Positions 36,150 through 47,468 of a stretch of DNA of 64,000 nucleotides are shown one piece after another. This DNA comes from Laburnicola sp. R22_1 (Eukaryota > Ascomycota > Dothideomycetes > Pleosporales > Didymosphaeriaceae). Position 1 is the first letter of the stretch, and each line of letters begins with the position of its first letter. The position numbers were made by a program, and so were the translations under genes. Location of the stretch: the NCBI GenBank assembly GCA_014281115.1, contig JACONQ010000017.1:1116001-1180000 (forward strand), written 5' to 3'. The notes beneath the pieces were generated by a model, which saw only the letters and a program-made list of their open reading frames with translations, was not told the origin of the DNA and did not search any database.

Positions 36150-37415
36150 AAAGGTGCTAAAAGTTATAGGTGCCCTACACATATATATTAGTTAGGATAC
36201 TACTAAATTAGTAGTAAGCTAGCTAGTAGGAAAGCTACTAGAGGCAAGAGTACTAAAAGTAATAGGTGCCTATATATAGTAGGCTAGCTAAGAAGCTGCC
36301 TAATTAGTAGTAAACTAGGCTACCTATTTTAGTAGCTTAGGGTGCCCCTAAGGACAGAATAAGTTAGGTAACTAGTAGATTAGAGTAAGGGCTAATAGTT
36401 AGGGGGTAGCTTCTAATTATTAGCGTTCTAGAAGATTTTATTAGGTAGTTTACTATTAGAGTTATTTTCTAAGTATTCTTCCTATAGAAAGTTAGACTTA
36501 GAGTTAATTAGGTTAGTAAATTTAGGGTTGTTATTAGGGAGGTTATTATAATAGATAGGCTCTTTATTCTCTAATTTACTACTATAATAGATAGTATTAT
36601 AATCTTTAAAGCTATTACTATAGTAAGTACTACTAAGTTCTTCCTCTTAATTAGCAATTTAGTAGAGTGGAAGGGTGCTAACCTAGGTTATTTTAGCTAG
36701 GGTAGTTTTAATTAAATAGTGAATTCTATAGGCAAGAGCTGCCTAATCTATAGATTAGCTTCTTTAGTAGGTTTATAGTCTCTAGGTCTAGAGTTAGAGG
36801 TAAGACCTAAATTCTACTATATAATTTCTAGGGACTAGTCTTATTAGTGGCTTTCTTAGGTAGTGGGGATAGGGTAACTAAAAGGCAATTTTTTGTCTAA
36901 TAGTTCCTTATCTAAAAAAGGTAGCTTAATAGCCTTAACGCTACTATTTTTATTAAAGGCGTTCTTATAGTTTAGTTTCTAGTAAGCCTTTAAGTATGTT
37001 TTATTAACTAAGATAGTAGGGCTAGGAAGCTAGATAGAGATCTTCTTAGAGACGCTTTAGTTAGCTTTTAATAAGCAAGTTGTTTATTAGGTATAGTTTT
37101 ACTTTTTAAGTAGGCTATCCTATTAGGTAGTGTTATTCTAGTAGGAAGAGTTAAGTAGTAAAGAAGTTTATAGTAGAATAAAGTTGCCAGCAAAGGTTAG
37201 ATTCTTATTATCTTTTTAATAAAGGCGACAGTTCTAAGTGTTAACTAGGTAGTTAGCTTGCTTAAAAAATTTCCTACTAATAATATGATTATAGTTCTCT
37301 ATTTTATAGAAAACAAACTATATAGTAATACTACGTCTATTAATATTAAGCTAGGCTAAAAAATAGGTGTCTACTTTTATACTTTTCTTCCCTATAAAGT
37401 TCTTAAGGGGAATTA
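36150..37415 (-). pseudogene. Gypsy D region downstream of protease, low complexity
   Basis: The minus strand shows the continuation of the protease domain (NHIIS/G, RKFFKQAN-like, near 37240-37310), then an Asn-, Lys- and Pro-rich frame with phrases such as YYNNLPNNNPKFTN near 36530-36580. No RT, RNase H or integrase signature is seen here or elsewhere in D. The same segment exists in Gypsy A (1695-2977) and, inverted, in Gypsy E, so its small size is a family property and not a deletion in one copy. Confidence 0.6.
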
Positions 37416-37429
37416 ATGTCTTTAAGTAG

Positions 37430-37650
37430 AGGAGTTTAGTTTTAAGCTATTTTTATATTACCTTTATATACCTTAAAGTAATAAGATTATAAGCGCTAGT
37501 ACTAGTGTCTATTAAGGCTTATAATCTAAAAGCTAACTCTTAAAATTTAATTTGAACTAGTATAACTAGCTAGGAGCCTCTAAATAGCTTAGGAACCCTT
37601 ACTCTCCTATTGCCTACAGGCAGCGATTTTAGTTTAGCATCTATATTTTA
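37430..37650 (-). pseudogene. Gypsy D aspartyl protease remnant
   Basis: The minus strand reads KALIDTSTSAYNLITLRYI around 37480-37535, the retropepsin active-site segment with DSG changed to DTS. The flanking LKTKLLYLKT matches the post-motif region of Ty3/Gypsy proteases. The catalytic Asp is kept and the Gly is lost, so it would be inactive even without the stops. Confidence 0.78.
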
Positions 37651-37739
37651 TAGTTAATAATATAGTTTATTTAAGTAAATTAGTTTAGTAGCTTCTATAT
37701 AAGCTACTAAATTAGAGTAGTCTAGTAGTGCGTATTTAA

Positions 37740-39900
37740 AGTCTTATTATCTAACAAATTACCTACCTCTAAATTAGAGTAGTAGGCAATACTAAGTTTA
37801 TTTAAATTAAAATTATTCTTTACTTCTATATTTACTTATATAGCTGCCTTAGGATAGTAGCGTAAGTATAGGCCTTTAAGTTTCTTACTATAGCCAAAGC
37901 AGGTATTATGCTTTAGACACTATACTTTAGTCTAATTATAAAAAGTTACAAAAGAAGGAGTAGGTCTAAAATAGGGTGTTTATTTTTTAGTTACTATATA
38001 TAAAGGCGTTAATCTAGAGGGTAGTACCTTATAAGGAGTTTTTATATACGTCTAGAAAGAGTTTATTATACTATTATTATAGAGAGTATAGCTAGCTATA
38101 ATTATTTAGTATTTAATTACTAGGTAGTTAATATTAGGATCTTTTATCTCTTTCTAAAGTATTAACTTAAGACTTTTAGTTAACTTAAGTTGTAATTTGT
38201 CCTTCTAGATTTTTATATCTAGTTTACCTTTCCTAGCTAGACTTTTAAAAGCCTATAGAAATATCTAAATATCTATTTTATTAGAGAGAAAGAGCTTATA
38301 AAACTTCTTACGTGCCTATTAGAAAGTAAAGAGATTATAGTAAGTCTTTTTTAGAAATTTAAAGAGTGCTTTAGGTCTATAATCTTTTTAAAGGGCCTAA
38401 TCTATTTAACGCTAATTTTGCGCTGCCTTTTAAGGCGCACCTCTAAGGCGGCTAAAGATAGCTTCTATAAAGTTATTTTAATTTTAATTATTATTATTGC
38501 CTTAGTAATAGTCCGCGTTTACGTAGATTTTATTATATATATATTTTTGGTTAATTTTTAATACTAGGGCTAGGTTAACCTTTTTTATAGTACTTATTAA
38601 TATTAGGTAGCTTTGCAAAGCATTCTAGCTTAGATATACTAGGGGTAGTAGAAGCGTATCTACCCTAAGGCGCATTTATCTAGGTGCTGTTAGTAAGCTT
38701 AGTTTATATTTAGGAACTAAAGAGTAGTAAAAAGTGTTATTTTATTATAGAGTAGGCACTATAAGCTAGGGTAGATATTATAGTATATATTAGAGCGTGG
38801 CTAGGTAGAATAAGCTCTGCTTAGCTGCCTAAGGGTAGCGTAAACTATATAGTAGATTAGGCATTTCTAAACTAGGGAGTTTTAAGAAAACTTAAGTGCA
38901 GTACTACAAATTATAACTATTTTTAATAAAGGGAAGAACTTTCTTAAAGCTAAACAAGTCTTATCTAATAGCTACTTAATTAGTAATATTAGGCTAGAAG
39001 TAGGAATTTTTAAGACTATATATACTATAGTATAAGGTGTTATTACCTTAAGTATAGTAAAAGCTGATTTAAATATATTAGTGCACTTACATAAAGCCTA
39101 AATAAGAACTTCTTATTTAAGATTATCTTTAGACTTTATAATAGCCCTAGTTATTAAATCTAGTACTATCTTTAAAAATAGGCCTTAAGAAAAGTAATAT
39201 TAAGCCTAAAGCTAATAGGTGGCAAGTAACTATTTAATTTCTAAGCTATGCTAAATTAATTAATTTAGCTTAAATTTTTCTATAAATATATTATACTTAC
39301 TAGTAACTTTAAGTTTAGCTTTGCTTTAGTGTATAAGCTACTTAAGATTTATTATTAAAAATTTATTACTTAGCTAGTTTACTTTAAGTATAGTAATATA
39401 GTAATTATACTATATATTATAAAGAATTTCTTTAGGGTAGACCTTTTTAGTAGTTTAATAATGCTCTTTTTCTTTATAAGGCTAGGGGTAGAGCGACTAG
39501 TTGTCTAGAGAGTAGCTATTAGCTACTTTCTACATTTAATAGATAATAGTTTACTAGTAAGATTAAGTAGGAAAATATTATTAAGGTAAGTGTTATATAG
39601 ACTATTGTTAGTAGGGTGTAGGCAAACATTTACCTTTATATTATTAATTTTAGAACTATCTAGGAGTAGAGAGGATATAGAAAATATTCTAAAAGTTTTT
39701 TAGATTAAAGGGCGGCAGCTTACTATAGTGTAGGTAGTAGTAAGGTTAAGTAAAGTAGGGGTTACGAAGAAGGTATAGTAAATAAACCTAGGGTATTAAG
39801 TTTTATATAGTGTGCAAGCTAGCGTATAGTCTAAGCTAAGAAAAAATTAGGTAAAAGATAAAGTATAAGATAAAATATATAAAACTTTAACCTCTATATT
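37740..39900 (-). pseudogene. Gypsy D gag remnant with zinc knuckle
   Basis: Near 37865-37925 the minus strand encodes CFGYSKKLKG...LRYYPKAA, the decayed form of a CFGC-K-GH-x4-C knuckle with Cys-to-Tyr changes (TGC to TAC), diagnostic of the nucleocapsid part of Gag. Upstream, to about 39900, the frame is broken by many TAG/TAA codons and shows no identifiable domains. It precedes the protease in the usual order. Confidence 0.65.
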
Positions 39901-40059
39901 ATCTCTATAGCCTAACTCTAATCCTCTAGCTTTATATTTTGTATCCTTGCTATAATAGCGCTAAAAGGTAGTTATTAGACAAGTTAGCTTTGTAGAGTGT
40001 GGCGTAGTAGTTATTATTTATTAATTATTATTTGCATTTAGAATATTAGGACTTTTAGG

Positions 40060-40660
40060 GCGGTCTTTCTAAATAGACTTTAGCGTAGTATAATAACTGC
40101 CTAGTACAACTAGTAACTAATAAACTAATACACCCTTACTAAGTTATAGTAAGTAGAGAAGTGTAGAAGTGGCCTCTTAAATAGATCTTAGCGTAGTATA
40201 ATAACTACCTAGCATAACTAGTAACTAATAAACTAATATACCCTTACTAACTTATAGTGGGTAGAGAAGTTATATTAGTAGTTTTATAGACCTTAGGTAG
40301 TGTAATAACTATCTAGTATAACTAGTAACTAATCTAATACACCCTTACCTACTTATAGTAGGCAGAGGAGTTATATTAGTAATTTTATAGACCTTAGGTA
40401 GTATAATAACTACTTAGCATAACTAGTAACTAATCTAATATACTCTTACCTACTTACAGTAAGCAAAGAAGATATATTAGTAGTTTTATAAACCTTAGCA
40501 TAGAACTACTACCTAGTATAACTAGTAACTAATAAACTAATATACCCTTACCTACTTATAGTAGGTAGAGAAGTTATATTAGTAGTCTTATAGATCTTAG
40601 GAAATTGCCTAGCACAACTAGTAACTAATAAGGTAAAACTTTTACTAATTTAACTACCTA
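40060..40660 (-). repeat. Tandem repeats in Gypsy D 5' leader
   Basis: About six units of roughly 80-110 bp built around CTAGTATAACTAGTAACTAA, CCTTACTNACTTATAGT and AGAAGTTATATTAGTAG, between the 5' LTR and gag. Collinear with 10440-11100 in Gypsy A. Confidence 0.82.
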
Positions 40661-40735
40661 TAGGTAGTGTTTTAAAGGAGGAGTAGATATTATATTACTA
40701 TCTATAGCTAAATAAAAAGGTTAATCTTAGAATAA

Positions 40736-41022
40736 TATAGGGACAGTACAGAGTCTTATAGGGCAAACCTTTCTAGAATAGCTAGAATAGTTAAAAAAGC
40801 TAGTTAAATTAAGACTATTCTAAGATAGTAAATAAGGAAGGGATATAGGGGGCCCTTTTTTATATAAAGAGTAGTGTAGGGCATAGGCCTATACTAGCTA
40901 CACGCTAACACTAACTAGAAAAGGCGCCTTTAAGAAGGTAAAAGGCGCAAATAGGAGAAATAGGGTGTAAAAGAAAGGTAATAGGATGTGCTTAGCAGGG
41001 AGACCGGCATAGAACTATTATA
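40736..41022 (-). repeat. Gypsy LTR (5' LTR of D)
   Basis: 287 bp, matching 35384-35669 with mostly transition differences; TTAAT follows at 41023-41027. Confidence 0.9.
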
Positions 41023-41313
41023 TTAATAAGGAAGAAACTATATCTTTCTTTACTAAATAAGAACTCTATTACCTTTATTAATAATTTAAACACCTCTATA
41101 TAGAAAGATTTTAAAAGATGCTTACTAATACTAGCTATAAAGTAGATACTACTATACTAAATAAAATTTAGAAATTCTGCTACTACTATTAATTACACAA
41201 CTAAGCCCCGCGTTACTTTAAGTTTACTATTAAGAATAACACCTACTTTAACTATAAGATTATTATTAATATTATATATATTAGAACTAAAGACGCACTA
41301 TATATTATAGATA

Positions 41314-41558
41314 CCTTTTTTAATAATTACCTTTTTACGCTCTTTTTAATTACTAAGTAGGGGGCTCTGCTTTTTTTTGTTATTGAAGATTTTCGTCGTG
41401 TGGAGATTCTAACCAAGGTCGAGTCCGCACCATACACAGAGAGGAGTAAAACAGGAGGCACTATAACCTAGTACCTAGCACACAGTGGCTTTTTTTATTA
41501 TATTATTTAAGATAAAAGTCTTTGTCGTCCTACCCTTAGGTAGAGACATTAACGCCAC
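41314..41558 (+). repeat. F1c, 5'-truncated F1 copy
   Basis: Inserted in the Copia C integrase region between 12-bp duplications ATATTATAGATA (41302-41313 and 41559-41570). It matches the right end of F1b (about 32180-32302), from CCTTTTTTAAT through GGGGGCTCTGCTTTT and GTCGTCCTAC to TTAACGCCAC. It contains a nested fragment of element R (41379-41488). Keeping only the right end together with a 12-bp duplication supports 5' truncation. Confidence 0.78.
41379..41488. repeat. Element R terminal fragment, RIP-free
   Basis: About 110 bp inserted in the T-run of F1c; GGGGGCTCTGCTTTTTTT is continuous in F1b near 32225. It matches, in inverse orientation, the right ends of R copies 1 and 2 (21240-21340 and 47520-47625), but here nearly all positions that are T or A there remain C or G: ACCAAGGTCGAGTCCGCACC, CATACACAGAGAGG, AGCACACAGTGG. 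It is the closest thing to an unmutated R sequence in the window. The T-run occurs on both sides, so the exact limits are uncertain. Confidence 0.7.
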
Positions 41559-42624
41559 ATATTATAGATATAGATATATTATTTTAAGCTGCAAGCTTTT
41601 TAAAATTAATATCTATATAAAATATATAAGAAGCTCTCTATAGATGCTAGATTAATATCTACTATAGTCCACCTAACTATATTATATATAACCTAGATAT
41701 AAACTTTATATTAGATAAGCTTAAAAACTATATAGAAATTATTAGTATAACCTATAGGTAAATACCTATAAAAGTATATTAGGTAATAGGAAAGGTTAAG
41801 CGTTTGTACATACCTCTCTATAGAGCCTTTAATATTCTTAAGACTAAACTAGAAGATTATATAAATAAGGAGAACATTCTCTAAATAGCTATTAAAGCTA
41901 TTAATAACACTATAGGCCTAAATAGCCTTATACCTACACTATTAGTCTTTAGCGCATATTCTAGAATTAGTATAAATTCTCTTCTATTGCCTAATATTGT
42001 TATATATACAAATACTATATAAAAGGTAATAGAAATATTATAAAAAAAAGATAAAACTAATATTAATTATGTGCTAAATACTTGTAATAGTCTATTAGCA
42101 GCGTATAAAGTTCTTAAGCTCCTACTTAAATCTAAGATTATAGTCTAAAGAGAGAGAGGTAGATAAATAGGCCAATATAAAATTGAGGATATTAAGAATA
42201 AAGATATAATTCTTAATCTAAGAAATTATCTAGTAAAGTTTTGCTATATATAAGTTAAGCTATACTAGTATAAAAAGATTATACTCTCCTACTATTATAT
42301 AAATTAGATAATATTATCCCTATATAAAGGAATCCTCTAAATAAAAAGGAAGGCTATTTAAAAAGGATACTATATTTCTTTCTTAAAAAAATAAGCAATT
42401 AGAAACCATCTCTAAAGCTTTATATAGAAGGTATAATTATAACACTTAAAGCATCTTTTAAAAAGTTAAATTATATAAAGATAAATACTCTTATTACTAA
42501 TAGTATATTTAAAATTCTTCTCTTTAATCTATCTAAGTATAAGGGTAGAATCTTTAACCTCCGCCTTATATAAAAAGTTAAAAGCAAGACTACTTAACTA
42601 CGTAAGAAATTCCGCCTTATATTT

Positions 42625-42752
42625 GCTAGCCACTCTAATAAGGAGAAGAATAAAATTCTTACCTAATTACCTACTATTTAAAAAATAAGCTAGCCACTCT
42701 AATAAGGAGAAGAATAAAATTCTTACCTAATTACCTACTATTTAAAAAATAA
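42625..42752. repeat. Perfect 64-bp tandem duplication in Copia C
   Basis: Two identical 64-bp units (42625-42688 and 42689-42752) starting GCTAGCCACTCTAATAAGG, followed by GCTAGCG. Copias A and B have one unit. The identity of the two units shows the duplication happened after, or escaped, the mutation of this copy. Confidence 0.92.
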
Positions 42753-44079
42753 GCTAGCGCCTACTCCTTATATTAGAAGCAAGTCTTTAAGCAATATATA
42801 GAATATATTTTAAACTATAAAATATTACCTAGGCCTATATTTAGTCTACTAATAAAATAAACTGCATACTCTATACTAGACTACCTAAGGAAATACATAT
42901 AAACTTTCTATAAAATATAATCTTCTATATTATATAACTACTCTATAGTGTAGCTAAATTAGATCTTTACTAGTTTAGGATATACTATAACTACTATAAA
43001 GAGAAACTTAGTATAAAGACTTTATTATATAACCTATATCTACTTATTACTAATAAAGGAGAATACGCCTTTAGGATTACTAGCATTTAAATAAATAATA
43101 TCGTTAGTATTATTAATAAAAACTTTGTATAAAAAAAGAAGAAGAGCTAAAAAAGTAGTCTTTTATATAAAGAAAAAGACTATCCTTACTAAGAACTAAC
43201 CTATTAAGTTTAATAGTAAAAGAATTTAGCTTATCTATAACACTATAGTTCTTATATAAAAAGGTTAAGCACAAGGCCTTTATATAATTAATTCTAAATA
43301 TAAAAATACTACTTAGAGGTATAGAAAGCAGCGTGTAAGAGGCGTCTATATTACATCTATATACTAACTAGAAGCCGTATTTAATTTATCTATTACTACT
43401 TAGACTATATTACTCTTATATAAAGATATTAAGGCGTTAAACACACAAATTTAATAGCAAATTAATAATAATAAGTGAAGTCTTATCTTTATACTATTAG
43501 ATCTCTATCGCGCAAAGCTATTTATCTTTACTAATAGCTTATTTGCTAATAATAAGAATCTAAGCTTATAGCTAGAATTTCTAATTGCTCTAGATAATAA
43601 GTATTATATAGGTAATAACAATAACTTTAATATTTTAATAAATATTATACACTAGAATTTAACTAAGTATAAGAACGTAATAAGAAGCATTTTTACTAGC
43701 AAGCTATATAGTATAGTAGGAGGCTTTAATAATACTATTACTATTAGTACAACTCTTTAGAAAATTATACGCACACTTAGTCTGCCACTAATTCCTATAG
43801 TTATCTATATAAATTTAAAGTCTCTCTATAACTGCCTTATATAACTAGCAACTATAAATAAGAAGCGCCTTATAATTAATATTATATTACTTTGCAAATT
43901 ATATAAGCACTATAAGATCTCTCAGATTAGATAAATTAATAGGAAGAATAACCCTACTAATATCTATATAAAGAAGGTCCTAAACTAGGCTCTAAAGTCC
44001 TTAATCTCTAGCAACACCTTAATAATTACTATTAAAGTATTAGTAGATTGCTTTAAGCCCGCCTATATAAGCTCTTTCT

Positions 44080-45448
44080 AGCCTTTATATAAAACTATTT
44101 CCTTATTATTTAATTATTCTTTTATATGATATATTTATTTAATTCTTTCTATACGCACATATTACTTAAACATACGTATTTTCTTATTTATTATTTATAT
44201 AGAAAAAGAAGAGATATCATATATATTTATTTAAAGAAGAGATTTTTATTATTTTAGTATTAATAGATAATATCTAGTATTGTCTACCCTATTACTCTAG
44301 CCCTATCCTATATAATAATCGCATCTATCACTATAGCTCTACTATATATAAAAACTATATAATTCTACCTAAAAGCCTACTAGCGTATAGTACTTAGTAA
44401 AGGGCCTAGGCCTAGTTATCCTACTATAGTAGTAGGTGTATAGAGTGCCCCTAAGGCAACTATATAACTAGACTAATAGTGCATAAAAATATTCTTTACA
44501 CTAAATAATTTTAGTAGCCTATAAATACAAGTCTATACTAGCTAAAAGAATAATATTAATATTATACAAAGGCATATACGTAATATTAAGTTCCTAAGCC
44601 TATTTTAAAGTTAGTATTTATATAAAAGCAAACCTATATAGAATAAAGAAACTTATATTAATAGAAATATTCTAGAAAAATATATAGTTTGTATAGAAAC
44701 TAGTAAGAAGAGTAATATATATTCTTCTATCTAAAAGATTATATATAATAAGATTAAAACTAAAGAAGCTAACTTAGTTACTAGCTAGTATAAGTGCTAT
44801 TATTTATAGTAAGTTAGCACTATATAAAGATAAGATATTATATAATAAGAGGCATAGTATAGCACTATATAAAATAATAGATTAGCTTAATAAATAAAGA
44901 GAAAAGAGCTAAGAAGAAGGGATATATATAGAAAGTATTTAAAGTAGAGAATAAAAAGATAAAGATAAAGGAAGAAAAGTCTACATTATATATCTTTCTC
45001 TTCTATCTAGAGCCTTAATTCCTACCTCTTAGTAGCGTCTATCTTCTCCTTATTTAATATTACACAATTACCTAATATTGCTACCTAAATAAATAAGATA
45101 AATAGGTCTACCTATTATATAAGAAATAAACTAAGTAAAAAGAACTTTATTTAAACAACATATTATTACTATAATCTTATTATTAACTATATAATCTTAT
45201 CCTTAACTACTATTAGCTAAACTACTACTCTACTATTAATAGGCCTAATTGCGCCTCTAATAAATAGCAGTAAAGTATAATAAATAGTTATATAATAAAA
45301 TCTTCTTACTAACTAGAGTAGACTAGCTAGAGTAGGAGGCATACAAATAGAAAAATAATAAATAAATAGAGTAAATATTAGTAAGTAGATAGTTCGTGCA
45401 GAGGAAGGAAGAACTACTAGTAGTAATTTTAAAACAAAAAGTTACTAG
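44080..45448 (+). other. Copia C region downstream of pol
   Basis: Collinear with Copia A 18790-20135, with further C-to-T and G-to-A changes. It contains the equivalent of the possible extra ORF (44240-45000), here too degraded to judge alone. Confidence 0.6.
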
Positions 45449-45735
45449 AATCTATACACTATATAGGCAAGAGCACCTAAAGGGGTTAAGATTTTAATAT
45501 TATTACATAATAGTATTATATAGAGATTATATAATGCCTATACGCTATAGTCTATATATTATAGGATCTTCTTCTTTCTATCTGCACCCTTTCTAGAGAT
45601 AAGCAATTAATACTAAGTTAGTTTTGTTATATTATTTTCTTTTCTTGTACAATTATTCTATATACCCTCCATACTTACTAGTATAGAGTATTAGATATTA
45701 ATGTCTATATAGCTAGCTATAGAGCCCATTTAACA
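45449..45735 (+). repeat. Copia LTR (3' LTR of C)
   Basis: 287 bp ending CCCATTTAACA, which keeps the ACA terminus; TTTCT follows at 45736-45740. Confidence 0.9.
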
Positions 45736-46449
45736 TTTCTAGTATTATTAGAAGTAAAAAAGTATAAGATAAAAAGGTATTACTAGTTATATTTAAAATA
45801 TGTGCTATATAGTTAGTATCTATTATATCTATATTATATTTTTCTTTATAATTATAACTTATTATTTCTACTAAGCTATTAATAGGAGAGGCATTATCTC
45901 TAGAAATAGATAATAATTTTTCTTATTTTATACTGTTTTAAAATAGTATTTAAAAAATTATATAAAATAGGGCTAGTATAGGCCTCTATACTATGTAAAG
46001 TCTTAAATCCTAATAAAAAGTTTTCTAGTTTAAAATTATTATTATTATAATAATATATAGTAATAGCTAAAAAGTATATATTCGTACTATAATTCCATTC
46101 GTCTAACGTAATAGAAAATCTACTACTATTATTATTTAATAAAAGTTTAATATCCTTAGCTTTCTCTTTATATAATATATCTAAATCCTCTTTTAGAGTA
46201 TGTCTACTAATAGTAGGTAAATTATCTTTTAAATATTTTAATAAATTATTAAAACTATTACTTTCTACTAAACTAAAAGGTAAATTATTACTAATTATAA
46301 AGTGTAATAAAAATCTTCTATAGTCGTCGCTACTAAATAATATAAAACTAGATCTTTTTTTAAAAAAGATTAGTGCTAGTAGATAAATTAGTAAAAAAAC
46401 TACTTTCTTTTATATTAGAACTATATTCTCTACTATTGTCTATACTATT
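45736..46449 (-). pseudogene. hAT transposase, segment 2 (N-terminal half of core)
   Basis: The minus strand reads with very few stops. RRFLLHFIISNNLPFSLVES lies near 46270-46330, then LKYLKDNLPTISRHTLKEDL. SRFSITLDEWNY lies near 46095-46130, with the first catalytic Asp in LDEW. YFLAITIYYY and FKLENFLLGF follow near 46000-46080. These are textbook hAT core motifs. A homopolymer near 46355 causes one apparent frameshift. The right end (NSIDNSREYSS) joins segment 1 once element R and one ATACTATT are removed. The preserved Trp codons and low stop density contrast with the Copia and Gypsy copies on either side. Confidence 0.88.
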
Positions 46450-46781
46450 TTTTAATTACCGCCACCCAGGATCTCGCCGCCGCCGCCCATCTCTCCCATG
46501 CTCCCACCGCCGCCGCTTACCCTCACTCTTATCGCTTGCGATCCCCCGCCTTAATAGCAGCCTAGATAATTGCTACTATCTTAATAAGCTTTTTACCCTA
46601 CTACTACGCCTCTAGCGTCTTATATATTGCAATAAACTCTTTCTTTTTTTTACTTTAGTTCTTGCCCTTATAGTCCTTATTACCTTTATTTTTAATTATA
46701 TTTTTAAGCTCTTATAGTATAATCTCTATATTATACTATTATTGCCTTATAAAGGCTATATTATTACTAATATTTAGATAC

Positions 46782-46839
46782 CACAGCTTTCCCTTACAGC
46801 GTTGTACCGTATACTAAAAGGTCTGCGATGTTTCTCTTC
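46782..46839 (+). repeat. F2 retroposon, 58-bp copy with 15-bp target duplication
   Basis: Only the last 58 bp of F2 (CACAGCTTTCCCTTACAGCG to GATGTTTCTCTT), flanked by perfect 15-bp duplications CTAATATTTAGATAC (46767-46781 and 46840-46854). It is hardly RIP-mutated (ACAGCGTTGTACCG, GGTCTGCGATG). This tiny truncated copy fixes the F2 3' end and is strong evidence for target-primed insertion. Confidence 0.85.
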
Positions 46840-47399
46840 CTAATATTTAGATACTAAAGAAGTGTCTTACACTTTAGAATTTAAAGGTATAAGGCGCAAC
46901 AAATGAGATTAAAAATATTACTAATAGGATACTTAAAGATAAGCTCTAAAGGCCTCTCTAATAATGTTTTTAGTCGCATAAGGCTGCTAAATTTCTAAAA
47001 ATTATTCTTAACTTTATTTAGCTAGTTATATATACCCTAACTAAATTTAATAATAGCTATATTACTATAGGTATTAGATTTAAATAGAATATTAGGTTGC
47101 TAGAAAGTTATTATATTACTAGATATAATAGATAAAGAAATAAAGATTTAGTATTCTAGACGTCCGTAATATTATAAAAGACAGACTTTATACGCTGTGC
47201 GTATAGTAAACTATAGTTACGCTACTACTAGGTTATAAGCACAATAACTAAACTATAATTAAGCGTTTTATTGCCTACACTACTTTAGTAATTACAACTC
47301 TATAGTCTACTATAGCTCTCTAATAGTCTACTAGTTAAGAGATAATATATAACTTAGTTATACTGAATACTAGACTATCTATTAACTACTATTAATAAT

Positions 47400-47468
47400 T
47401 ATTATTATTAACGTTTCCATTGCTTCTAAATTTTCTGTAAAGTAAATACAGCCACAGGCAAATCGTAG
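47400..47468 (-). repeat. F3 retroposon, 69-bp 3'-end fragment
   Basis: Flanked by 11-bp perfect duplications CTATTAATAAT (47389-47399 and 47469-47479); R copy 1 shows the empty site near 21185. Read on the minus strand it is CTACGATTTGCCTGTGGC, then AAACGTTAATAATAAT, the tail of F3 ending in an AAT repeat. The same sequence ends F3 at 52978-53045. Confidence 0.85.

Larger units (their letters stand above)
35384..41022 (-). mobile_element. Gypsy D, complete 5.6-kb LTR element nested in Copia C
   Basis: A minus-strand LTR element of 5639 bp with LTRs 40736-41022 (5') and 35384-35669 (3'), and target duplications TTAAC (35379-35383) and TTAAT (41023-41027); Copia A shows the empty site near 16040. 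On the minus strand it reads: tandem-repeat leader (40660-40060), gag (about 39900-37740) with a zinc knuckle near 37890, protease (37650-37430), an Asn/Pro-rich stretch without known domains (37400-36150) and a 3' untranslated region. I find no reverse transcriptase, RNase H or integrase motif. Gypsy A has the same layout. Confidence 0.9.
41028..44070 (+). pseudogene. Copia C pol remnant (integrase rest, RT, RNase H)
   Basis: Resumes the pol frame after Gypsy D (GAAACTATATCTTTCTTTAC at about 41034) and is collinear with Copia A 16050-18780. The zinc-knuckle integrase block is near 41175-41210, the AIKAINNT block near 41885-41925, and the TNSLFANNK and RNase H blocks are near 43525-43570 and 43900-43960. 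It is interrupted by F1c (41314-41558) and contains a 64-bp perfect tandem duplication (42625-42752). Many stops. Confidence 0.8.
32396..45735 (+). mobile_element. Copia C, split by Gypsy D and an F1 fragment
   Basis: Bounded by 287-bp LTRs (32396-32682 and 45449-45735) and a perfect 5-bp duplication TTTCT (32391-32395, 45736-45740) in the hAT gene. Removing Gypsy D (35384-41022) and F1c (41314-41558) leaves about 7.4 kb collinear with Copia A. Gag spans about 33150-34700, integrase is split at 35383/41028, RT is near 42700-43350, RNase H near 43350-44070, and the downstream region is 44080-45448. It is the most heavily RIP-mutated of the three copies, with nearly every CA or TG gone. Confidence 0.92.

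Noticed and set aside
46373..46615. Open frame of 80 codons on the plus strand (Arg/Pro-rich middle)
   Set aside because: It overlaps the hAT gene on the opposite strand and then runs into the CCG-rich island of element R. The composition reflects the island, and no start context or homology supports a gene.
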